The notes below the pieces were generated by a model. The model was not told the DNA's origin, did no database searches, and worked only from the letters and a program-made list of their open reading frames with translations. Below are positions 37,640 to 45,145 of a DNA stretch of 64,000 bases, piece by piece (positions within the stretch are counted from its first letter, which is position 1; each line of letters starts with the position of its first letter). A program made the position numbers and the translations under genes. Source of the stretch: Novosphingobium guangzhouense. GTDB lineage: Bacteria > Pseudomonadota > Alphaproteobacteria > Sphingomonadales > Sphingomonadaceae. The stretch lies in assembly GCF_002896965.1 (NCBI RefSeq), contig NZ_LYMM01000002.1:62001-126000 (forward strand), written 5' to 3'.

Positions 37640-40057
37640 ATGAGGGAAATGATCCGCTTCACCACGCGCAAGACGGTATTGGCCGCAAGCGCGCTGCTTT
37701 CCTGCACAGCACTCACCACACCCGCCTTCGCTCAGGACGCCCAGAGCGACACCAGCGAGGATGGCAAGGACATCGTAGTCACCGGCTCGCTCGGTGCGCT
37801 GCCGATCGAAGGTGTCGGTTCCGTCTTCGGGTTCGACAAAACCGTGACCGAGACGCCGCGCGCGATTTCCACCATCAGCACCGAGCAGATCGAACGCTTC
37901 GGCATCACCGATATTTACGATCTGGTCGCGCAGTCGCCGGGCACGTTCACCAACTCGTTCTTCGGTGTCGGCGGTGCGCTCGATATTCGCGGCACGCCGG
38001 GCGAAGTCTATTTCCGTGGCATGCGCCGTCTCGACAATCCGGGCAACTATCCGACCCCGATCGCCGCGTCCGACCGCATCGATATCGTGCGCGGCCCGGC
38101 ATCGCCGATCTATGGCCCGTCGAAGACCGGCGGCTACATGAACTTCGTGCCGAAATCAGCGCGCGTGCAGGGCGGTTCGTACCTCGCAAGCCCCGAGGGC
38201 AAGATCAGCTACACCGGCGGTTCCTGGTCGCGCAACGACCTGTCGGCGGAAATCCGCGGCCCCGGCAAGCTGGGAACGCAGGAATTCGGTTACAGCCTCT
38301 ATGGCGAGATCGAGGATTCGGGCAGCTACTACGATAACATGTCGACCAAGCAGACCATTCTGCAGGCCGCGTTTGACACCGATATCACCCCGAACCTGCG
38401 GTTGGAATTCGGCGGAATGTACCACCGTTATCGCGGTCAACAGAACGGCGGCTGGAACCGCCTGACGCAAGACCTTGTCGATAACGGCACGTATATCACC
38501 GGCGCAGCGCAGTCGCTGGACTTCGATGGCGACGGGCAGATTTCGGCCGCGGAAATCCGTTCGATCGGCGGCGCCAACTACATGTCGCCTTTCGCACTGT
38601 CGCCCACCGGCTTCACCGATGCCAGCTTCGATGCCTATCCGCTGCTGGCACTGACCGATACCGGCACCACCAAGCTGAGCCGCAAGAAGACGCTGACCGG
38701 CCCGAACGACCGGCTGGATAACGATGCGACCACGCTTTACGCCGACCTTATCTGGACCGGCCCCGGCGATATCGAGATCAAGAACCAGCTGTTCTACGAC
38801 AGCTATGAAAACATGAACGAGAATGCTTACGGCTTCTCGCAATTCCACGATTCCTACGTGATCGAGGACAAGATCGTCGTCTCCAAGACGTTCGAGAACG
38901 ATGCGGGCAAGTTCGCGTTCCAGCTGTCTCCGTCGATCCGATACACCAATTTCAAGCACGGCGAGGACTTCACTTACGAATACTTCCACCGTGTCGACCT
39001 GGCCGTGGGCTACACGCCGGCAAGCGACCGCCTGTTGTCTACCGAATGCGACTGCGACTACACCAGCTACGTCAGTGGCCATTACACCGATATTGCCTTT
39101 GCCGGGCTTGCCGACCTCGACTTCAAGTTCGGCCTCGATATCACGCTGGGCGCGCGTTACGATCGCATCAAGGCGGTGTCGAACTTCAACATCCCCAAGA
39201 TGGAATTCGCACCCGACATTCCCGGTGCGTCGGACAGCAAGGGGGCCTGGTCGTGGTCGGCAAGCGCCAACTACAAGCTGCCTTTCGGCCTGATCCCTTA
39301 CGCCACGATCGCCCGCCAGTCGGTGGTGATCGCCGGGCAGGGTGCCGAAATCGCGCCTGAGAATATCGCAGGCGGCACCTTCATCACCGCGTCCAAGCTT
39401 TACGAAGGCGGACTCAAGGGCAGCTGGCTGGACGATCGCCTCTACGCGGCGGTCTCGGTCTACAAGCAGAAGCGCACCGACTACAACGCGCAGTCCTCCA
39501 CCGTGAACCAGGCGGTTGAGACAAAGGGGCTCGAAGCAGAAATGCGCTGGGCGGTGGACGATCACCTGTTGATCACCGGCGGCTACACCCGCACCAAGGT
39601 CTACAACCTCAGCTTCCTGGAAGCGGGCAGCACGTTCAGCTTCCTGGGTATCGAGGATCTGGTGAACGTCACCGATCCGACGCTGTACCTGGGCGGCCAG
39701 CCGGGCGGCCTTATTCCGATCCCGGACAAGGAAGCATCCCGCCGCGCGGGCATTCCGACCAACCTCTATTCGCTGACGGCGACGTATGCCTTCGACAACG
39801 GCATCGCGCTGACCGGCAGCATGGTGAAGGTGGATTCGGTCTATTCCGGCCAGTCGCGCGCGGTAAAGCTGCCCGCCTACACCCTGTTTGACGTGGGCGC
39901 CTCGTTCGAGACGGGACCGTTCCTGTTCCGCCTTGTTGTGAAGAACGCCACCAACGAGAAGTATTTCCGCGCCAACTTCACCGAACTGTTCGGTTCCACC
40001 ATCGTGCTGCCGGAACGTCCGCGCAGCTTCCAGGGGACGATTTCCTACAAGTTCTGA
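37640..40057 (+). CDS. TonB-dependent outer-membrane receptor
   Basis: The 805-residue protein has a signal peptide (residues 1-31, ending TPAFA-QD), then a TonB-box-like segment GKDIVVTGS, a plug domain (TPRAISTISTEQIERFGI, DIYDLVAQSPG, ASDRIDIVRGPASPIYGPS) and a 22-strand barrel ending in the aromatic TISYKF. Siderophore receptors look similar, but the flanking genes are nucleoside-handling proteins, so a purine nucleoside or nucleotide is the likely cargo. The gap before it (37497-37639) could hold a promoter but shows no copy of the 44-bp operator. Confidence 0.9.
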   Translation: MREMIRFTTRKTVLAASALLSCTALTTPAFAQDAQSDTSEDGKDIVVTGSLGALPIEGVGSVFGFDKTVTETPRAISTISTEQIERFGITDIYDLVAQSPGTFTNSFFGVGGALDIRGTPGEVYFRGMRRLDNPGNYPTPIAASDRIDIVRGPASPIYGPSKTGGYMNFVPKSARVQGGSYLASPEGKISYTGGSWSRNDLSAEIRGPGKLGTQEFGYSLYGEIEDSGSYYDNMSTKQTILQAAFDTDITPNLRLEFGGMYHRYRGQQNGGWNRLTQDLVDNGTYITGAAQSLDFDGDGQISAAEIRSIGGANYMSPFALSPTGFTDASFDAYPLLALTDTGTTKLSRKKTLTGPNDRLDNDATTLYADLIWTGPGDIEIKNQLFYDSYENMNENAYGFSQFHDSYVIEDKIVVSKTFENDAGKFAFQLSPSIRYTNFKHGEDFTYEYFHRVDLAVGYTPASDRLLSTECDCDYTSYVSGHYTDIAFAGLADLDFKFGLDITLGARYDRIKAVSNFNIPKMEFAPDIPGASDSKGAWSWSASANYKLPFGLIPYATIARQSVVIAGQGAEIAPENIAGGTFITASKLYEGGLKGSWLDDRLYAAVSVYKQKRTDYNAQSSTVNQAVETKGLEAEMRWAVDDHLLITGGYTRTKVYNLSFLEAGSTFSFLGIEDLVNVTDPTLYLGGQPGGLIPIPDKEASRRAGIPTNLYSLTATYAFDNGIALTGSMVKVDSVYSGQSRAVKLPAYTLFDVGASFETGPFLFRLVVKNATNEKYFRANFTELFGSTIVLPERPRSFQGTISYKF

Positions 40058-40068
40058 TCCCCCCGAGG

Positions 40069-40096
40069 GGGAGCGTCGGCTATGGCCGGCGCTCCC
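40069..40096 (+). terminator. Rho-independent terminator after the TonB receptor
   Basis: GGGAGCGTCGGC (40069-40080) pairs with GCCGGCGCTCCC (40085-40096) around the loop TATG; one position is a G-U pair. It is followed by TTCTTCCTC. It may reduce expression of the second NUP gene relative to the receptor. Confidence 0.75.
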
Positions 40097-40128
40097 TTCT
40101 TCCTCGGATACTCATCGAAAGGTTCATC

Positions 40129-41268
40129 ATGCGCTCCCAGACGCTCGCGACCCTCCTGGCGGGCGCTATGCTTGCCACGGCCGCACCGGCGTTCGCCGCC
40201 GACGCACCCGCCTCGGCATCGGCTTCGGTTCCCGCCTCGGTTTCCGCTTCCTCCGTCACAGATTGCGATCCCGGTGCGCCGTGCGATCATCCGCTGCCGG
40301 TCAAGGTGGTGATCGTTTCGCTGTTCGAGATCGGCAAGGACGAGGGCGACGTCGCGGGAGAATTCCAGCTATGGAAGGCGCGCCGGGGCCTGACCCAGCG
40401 CATTCCCTTCCCGCAGTCGTTCCACGATCTTTACTACAATCCCGAAACGCAGGTGCTGGGCATGGTGACCGGGATCGGCACCGCGCGTTCCACGGCGGCG
40501 ACGATGGCGCTTGGCCTCGATCCGCGCTTCGATCTGAGCCAGGCGTACTGGCTGGTCGCGGGCATCGCCGGCATCGATCCCGAGGATGCCTCGATCGGCT
40601 CGGTCGCCTGGGCGCGCTACGTCGTCGACGGCGATCTTGCGCACGAGATCGACGCTCGTGAAATCCCGGCCGACTGGAAGACCGGCTACTTCGCCCGCAA
40701 CACCAAGGGCCCGAACGACAAGACCGCCAGGCCCGATCCTTCGGGCGGGGAGATGTTCCAGATCAACCCCAGCCTTGAAAAGTGGGCGTATGATCTGACG
40801 AAGAATATCGAACTGCCCGATAGCCCGGCAATTGCCGAGGAGCGCGCCAAGTTCGTCGACTATCCTCATGCACAGGAAGCGCCCTTCGTGCTGGAAGGCG
40901 ATACGCTGTCCGCCATGACCTTCTGGCACGGCGAAAAGCTGACCGACTGGGCCAACGACTGGGTCCGCTACTGGAGCGGTGGCAAGGGCGAATTCGTGAC
41001 TTCGGCGATGGAGGATACCGGGGTCATGCAGGCGATGACCTACCTCGACAACGTGGGTCGCGCTGACCGCGATCGCGTGCTGGTAGTGCGCGCCGGGTCC
41101 AACTTCACGATGCCCCCGCCGGGCGTCGATGCGGCGACGTACCTGCTGCGCGAGAACGAGGGCTATGCGGGTCTGGAGGCAGCGGTGGAGAACCTCTACA
41201 CCGTGGGTTCAAAGGTGGTGGACGAACTGCTCGGCAACTGGGACCGTTACAAGGACGCCACCCCCTGA
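40129..41268 (+). CDS. NUP-family purine nucleoside protein, exported (copy 2)
   Basis: This 379-residue paralogue of the protein at 34816 shares LPVKVVIVSLFEIGKDEGD, YWLVAGIAGIDPEDASIGS, ARYVVDGDL and VVRAGSNFTMPPPGVDA with it. The signal peptide is residues 1-24 (APAFA-AD), followed by a low-complexity Ala/Ser/Pro linker and a likely disulfide pair (DCDPGAPCD). As with copy 1, the single cleavable hydrophobic segment argues for a periplasmic protein of nucleoside-phosphorylase fold. The two copies probably differ in nucleoside preference. Confidence 0.8.
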   Translation: MRSQTLATLLAGAMLATAAPAFAADAPASASASVPASVSASSVTDCDPGAPCDHPLPVKVVIVSLFEIGKDEGDVAGEFQLWKARRGLTQRIPFPQSFHDLYYNPETQVLGMVTGIGTARSTAATMALGLDPRFDLSQAYWLVAGIAGIDPEDASIGSVAWARYVVDGDLAHEIDAREIPADWKTGYFARNTKGPNDKTARPDPSGGEMFQINPSLEKWAYDLTKNIELPDSPAIAEERAKFVDYPHAQEAPFVLEGDTLSAMTFWHGEKLTDWANDWVRYWSGGKGEFVTSAMEDTGVMQAMTYLDNVGRADRDRVLVVRAGSNFTMPPPGVDAATYLLRENEGYAGLEAAVENLYTVGSKVVDELLGNWDRYKDATP

Positions 41269-41281
41269 TAATGACGGCACG

Positions 41282-41307
41282 CGCGCCCGCTTCAGTATGC
41301 GGGCGCG
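41282..41307. terminator. Hairpin between convergent NUP and cytochrome b genes
   Basis: CGCGCCCGC (41282-41290) and GCGGGCGCG (41299-41307) form a perfect 9-bp stem with an 8-base loop. It covers the last codons of the cytochrome b gene and stands 13 bases after the NUP stop. No clear T tract follows on either strand. Confidence 0.5.
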
Positions 41308-41981
41308 TTGCCGAACTGGAAGCCGGTTGAAACGGCCCACGCGAAAGCCACGGCGATCGCAATGCCGATCAACGCCTTGACCGGCGACCAGCGCAGATCC
41401 TGCGTCGGTTCTTCGGGAGCGGCAGGGCGCTTTCCGGTGATCATCGGACGGACAAGGTTCTGGCGCTTCCACACCAGATAGAACGCCACGGCTATCACGT
41501 GCAGCGCCACCAGCGCCAGGATCACGTTGAAGATGGTGGAATGCAGGTCGGACGCGGCGGAGGACTGGTCGAACGACACGTATGTCGCCAGCGGACCATC
41601 GTAGAGCATGTCGATGTCGCTGGCGAAAAGCCCTGCGGTCACCATCGCCCCCACGGCCAGCAGCATGGCGACGACGCTCCATCCGCCCAGCGGGTTGTGG
41701 CCGTCGGCATGGCCGGCCTTGCGGCTGCCAAGCGCCTTCAGATATGCGACGACCGCGCCCGGACCACGCACGAAGCTGGCAAAGCGCGCCGTGCGGGGGC
41801 CGAAGAAGCCCCAGTATACGCGGAACACCAGCAGGGCCAGAATGCCGTAGCCGGACAGGCGATGGCGTTCGAGGTCATGCTGTTCCCCGCTCCACCACGA
41901 AAAGGCGATGAGCGCGACCAGCAGCCAGTGGAACAGGCGGATGGTCGGGTCCCAGACGGGCGTAATGGAGCGGGTGGTCAT
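41292..41981 (-). CDS. Cytochrome b561-like membrane protein
   Basis: This 229-residue protein belongs to the cytochrome b/b6 (Ni-Fe hydrogenase type) family. VWDPTIRLFHWLLVALIAF opens the first membrane helix with a heme-ligand histidine. LSGYGILALLVFRVYWGFFG and LHSTIFNVILALVALHVIAV carry further ligand histidines. About four or five membrane segments are seen. It would move electrons between the quinone pool and the exported cytochrome c' encoded 8 bases upstream. The start is ATG 41981; the longer frame overlaps the cytochrome c' gene and is not used. Confidence 0.85.
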   Translation of the reverse strand: MTTRSITPVWDPTIRLFHWLLVALIAFSWWSGEQHDLERHRLSGYGILALLVFRVYWGFFGPRTARFASFVRGPGAVVAYLKALGSRKAGHADGHNPLGGWSVVAMLLAVGAMVTAGLFASDIDMLYDGPLATYVSFDQSSAASDLHSTIFNVILALVALHVIAVAFYLVWKRQNLVRPMITGKRPAAPEEPTQDLRWSPVKALIGIAIAVAFAWAVSTGFQFGNAPAY

Positions 41982-41989
41982 CGATGGCC

Positions 41990-42466
41990 TCAGTTGTCGG
42001 CGCGGAACTGCTTGTGGCACGATGCGCAGGTGCCGCCCACGGCCTTGAACTGCGCGCCGATGGCGGCGGCATTGCCGGTGCCGGCTGCGGCAACGAGCTT
42101 GTCGGCCTGCGCAACATAAGCCTTCATCGCGCCGTCGAAAGCCGCGCGGTTGCTCCACACGGCGGGCAGGGCGTCGGTCTTGATGCCTGCCGATGCGCCC
42201 GAGCCGTTGGGGAACAGCGTGGCTTGCGCACGGCCGGTTGCGGCAAGGGTCTTTGCGGCGGCGACGGCCTGCGCCTTGTCGATGGAGCCGCTGGAAAGCT
42301 GGTCTTTCAGAACCTTCATCGCGCCGCCTATCTTCTTGAAGTTGGCTTGACGCGTGGTGATTGCGGTCTGCGCGGGAGAGGCGGCAACAGCCATGGTGCC
42401 GGTAACGGCGACCACGGCGGCGGACATGCCGAGTACGGCAAGCGAAAGCTTGTTGGAAAGCGTCAT
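41990..42466 (-). CDS. Cytochrome c' family protein
   Basis: This 158-residue exported protein has a signal peptide (residues 1-28, VAVTGTMAVA-AS) and a four-helix-bundle pattern. The single heme-binding motif is at the C-terminus: GGTCASCHKQFRADN, typical of cytochrome c'. RQANFKKIGGAMKVLKDQL is the family's first helix. It likely receives or gives electrons to the adjacent cytochrome b in the periplasm. Cytochromes c' also bind NO. Confidence 0.9.
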   Translation of the reverse strand: MTLSNKLSLAVLGMSAAVVAVTGTMAVAASPAQTAITTRQANFKKIGGAMKVLKDQLSSGSIDKAQAVAAAKTLAATGRAQATLFPNGSGASAGIKTDALPAVWSNRAAFDGAMKAYVAQADKLVAAAGTGNAAAIGAQFKAVGGTCASCHKQFRADN

Positions 42467-42495
42467 GGTGTGTCGATCCTGTGGGTTGTTATGAT

Positions 42496-43815
42496 TCAGG
42501 GCCGCGCATTGGCTAACACGGGCGCGCCCGTTTGGCCAAAGACTTGATCGTAGACTGCTTTTACCGTCGCAAGACCGCCTTGCGCCATCTGCGCGGGCGT
42601 TGTGCCGCGCGCATTGGCAAGGTCGGGGCGGGCGTGGTGCGCGGCAAGCACCCTGAGCATCGCGCCCAGCTGGTCATGCATTCCGCCGCCCAGCACGAGA
42701 TGCAGCGGCGTGGTTCCCCTGGCGTCGGCGACATTGGCGTCAGGGGCAAGGGCAAGCGCCGCTTGCAGCGCGTCTGCACTGCGCCCCGAAGCGGCGGCAA
42801 GCACCACATTGACGCCGTTCTCGGCCACGAAGCGGGGATCAGCCCCGCGTGCGACCAGTAGCTTCATCGCTTCTACCTGTCCGGCCTGCGCTGCCATCAG
42901 CAGGGGCGGCGTTGGCGGTACGGGGGGCGGGGCGACGCCGAAGTTCGCTTCCGTCACCCAGGTGATGCGCGAAGGGCCGGTCAGGCCGTTCACGTCTGCG
43001 CCTTTCGACAGCAGCGCATCGAGCAGGGCGATATCGCCGCTTGCCGCCGCCACGTGGAGCGGTTGTTCGCCGTTGCGGTCCCGCTCGGCAAGGTCGAAGC
43101 CGCGCGCGGCAAGCATTTGCGCCGCGCGCCAGTTCTTCTGATACAGCGCCAGTTGCAGCGCGCTGGTGTTCTCCGGTCCGCGATGGGTCGTATCGGCACC
43201 CGCGTCAAGCAATACGCGGGTGGCATCGGCCGAACCGCTTGCGATCGCGAAGAACAGCGGGGTGAACCCTTCGCGCGTCACGCGATTGGCTTTCGCGCCT
43301 GCCTTGAGCAGCGCTGCGATCGCGTCGATGTTCCCCGCAGAGGCGGCCCACATCAGCGGCGTCTGCCCGCGCGCATCGGCGGCGTCGGCCCTTGCGCCCT
43401 TGTGCAGCATTTGCTCCACCACCGCCGCCGATGAATAGCGCGCGCAGATCGCCAGCGGCGTGGCGCCGTCCGGCCCGGCCTTGCGTGCATCGGCGCGGGC
43501 ATCAAGCAACTGCCGCACGATCCGGGCACTGCCGCGTTCGCAGGCGAGCGACAGGGGACTCAGGCCCTCGGCATCCACCACATTGGGCTCCGCGCCGTGT
43601 TGCAGCAGCACGGCGACGAGCGCGGGATCCTGCGTCTCGATCGCGCGGGCGAGGGGGCTTTCGCCGTACATCAGTACCGCGTTCGCATCGCCGCCTGCCT
43701 CCAGAACCGCTGTCACCGCAACCGGATCGGCGGTGGCAAGGGCATCGGCCAGCGGGTCAGCCTGTGCGGGGACGGCCAGCGTGACCAGCGCTGCGCCCGT
43801 CAGCAGCCTAAGCAT
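42496..43815 (-). CDS. Exported ankyrin-repeat protein
   Basis: This 439-residue protein has a short signal peptide (residues 1-19, LAVPAQA-DP) and about ten ankyrin repeats, recognised by segments such as GESPLARAIETQDPALVAVL and GQTPLMWAASAGNIDAIAAL. A longer insert rich in proline (APPPVPPTPPLL) interrupts the later repeats. It overlaps the DUF1552 gene by 8 bp and lies between it and the cytochromes, so it is probably a periplasmic scaffold or inhibitor for that complex. No enzymatic motif is visible. Confidence 0.85.
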   Translation of the reverse strand: MLRLLTGAALVTLAVPAQADPLADALATADPVAVTAVLEAGGDANAVLMYGESPLARAIETQDPALVAVLLQHGAEPNVVDAEGLSPLSLACERGSARIVRQLLDARADARKAGPDGATPLAICARYSSAAVVEQMLHKGARADAADARGQTPLMWAASAGNIDAIAALLKAGAKANRVTREGFTPLFFAIASGSADATRVLLDAGADTTHRGPENTSALQLALYQKNWRAAQMLAARGFDLAERDRNGEQPLHVAAASGDIALLDALLSKGADVNGLTGPSRITWVTEANFGVAPPPVPPTPPLLMAAQAGQVEAMKLLVARGADPRFVAENGVNVVLAAASGRSADALQAALALAPDANVADARGTTPLHLVLGGGMHDQLGAMLRVLAAHHARPDLANARGTTPAQMAQGGLATVKAVYDQVFGQTGAPVLANARP

Positions 43816-45145
43816 GGGTCAGCTCGCTGAGTGGGGCGGTGCTGTCACCGAACTTTGCGGCCGGTACATCCAGGGCATGAAGGCCTGCGAGCATCAGGTT
43901 GGACATCGTGGTGCCCTTTTCGACTTTCGTGTGGCGGCCACCCTTCACCAGTCCGCCCGCCACGATCACCGGCAGGTCCATGTAGTCATGTTCGTTGGAA
44001 TCGCCGAAGGCAGAGCCCCGGATCACCAGCGTGCGGTCCAGCAGCGAGGCGTCTCCATCGCGCGTGTCCTGCATCTTCTGGAGGTAATAGGCGAAGAATT
44101 CCATGTGATAGCGGTTGATCTTCGCCAGCTGCGCCATCTTGTCCGGGTTGTTGCCGTGGTGGCTGAGCATGTGGTGCGAATCCGGCACGCCGATTTCCGG
44201 GTACGTGCGGTTCGACAGCTCGCGCCCGATCATGAAGGTGCCGACGCGGGTAATATCGGCCTGCATGGCAAGCACCTGCAGATCGATCATCAACTTCACA
44301 TGCTCGGCAAAGTCGTCCGGAATGCCGGCGGGTTGCTGGAGGTTCGCCGCCTGCGTCGTGGCGGGCGAGGCGGCGCTGCGCTGGATGCGCTTTTCGATGG
44401 CGCGGGTGGCATCCAGGTATTCGTCGAGCTTGCGCTTGTCTTCCATCCCCAGCTGGCCGGACAGACGCCGGGTGTCTTCCATCACGAAGTCGAGGATCGA
44501 GGACTGGCGGCGCAACTGGGCAAGGCGGCCCGCTTCATCGGTATCGCCATCGCCGAACAGCCGCTCGAACACGGCGCGCGGGTTGGCCTCTACCGGTAGC
44601 GGCACCGTGGGGGTCAGCCATGAGATGCCGTTGGTATAGGCACACGAATAGTTGATGTCGCAAGACCCCAGCAGGCTGGCGGTGTCGATCCCCAGTTCCA
44701 GCGAGGCCAGCGGGGTGGCATCGCCAAGGTGCTGGGCGAAGACCTGGTCCATCGATACGCCGGCCCGGATATCCGGCCCTTCGGTCTGCTTGGCATGTGC
44801 GCCGGTCAGGAAGGCGGGGCAGGAACGGCCGTGCCCGGCGGGGCGGTCGCCCATGGCCGCCGCCTGCGGATGGCCAAGGCAGGTGATGACGGCGATCTGA
44901 TCGCGATGTGGCGCCAGCGGCTGGAGCGAGGAAGGCAGCGCGTAATCCGCGCCGGTGGTGGCGGGCACGAAATCCGGCATTGTCATGCCGTTGGGGGAAT
45001 AGAACACCTGAAGCCGCTTGGGGCGCGAAGAAACGTCAGCGGCCTTCGCGGCTGGCATCATCGCTTCGAGGAAGGGCAGCGCCATGGCGGCACCGGCACC
45101 GCGCAGCAGTGTGCGGCGGGAGAGGGCGGGGCGGATCACTCTCAT
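43808..45145 (-). CDS. DUF1552 protein with Tat signal
   Basis: This 445-residue protein starts at ATG 45145, overlapping the DUF1592 gene by 4 bp. The N-terminus SRRTLLRGAGAAMALPFLEA is a twin-arginine signal, so it is exported folded and may bind a cofactor. DUF1552 resembles the sulfatase/alkaline-phosphatase-like DUF1501 group: YSPNGMTMPDF, MGDRPAGHGRSCPAFLTGAH, YTNGISW, LSHHGNNPDKMAQL. It nearly always accompanies DUF1592-type proteins. The function is unknown. Confidence 0.85.
   Translation of the reverse strand: MRVIRPALSRRTLLRGAGAAMALPFLEAMMPAAKAADVSSRPKRLQVFYSPNGMTMPDFVPATTGADYALPSSLQPLAPHRDQIAVITCLGHPQAAAMGDRPAGHGRSCPAFLTGAHAKQTEGPDIRAGVSMDQVFAQHLGDATPLASLELGIDTASLLGSCDINYSCAYTNGISWLTPTVPLPVEANPRAVFERLFGDGDTDEAGRLAQLRRQSSILDFVMEDTRRLSGQLGMEDKRKLDEYLDATRAIEKRIQRSAASPATTQAANLQQPAGIPDDFAEHVKLMIDLQVLAMQADITRVGTFMIGRELSNRTYPEIGVPDSHHMLSHHGNNPDKMAQLAKINRYHMEFFAYYLQKMQDTRDGDASLLDRTLVIRGSAFGDSNEHDYMDLPVIVAGGLVKGGRHTKVEKGTTMSNLMLAGLHALDVPAAKFGDSTAPLSELTHA

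Noticed and set aside
37640..40057. Calling the TonB receptor a siderophore receptor
   Set aside because: The general fold cannot tell cargo, and no iron-related gene is nearby; the neighbours handle nucleosides.
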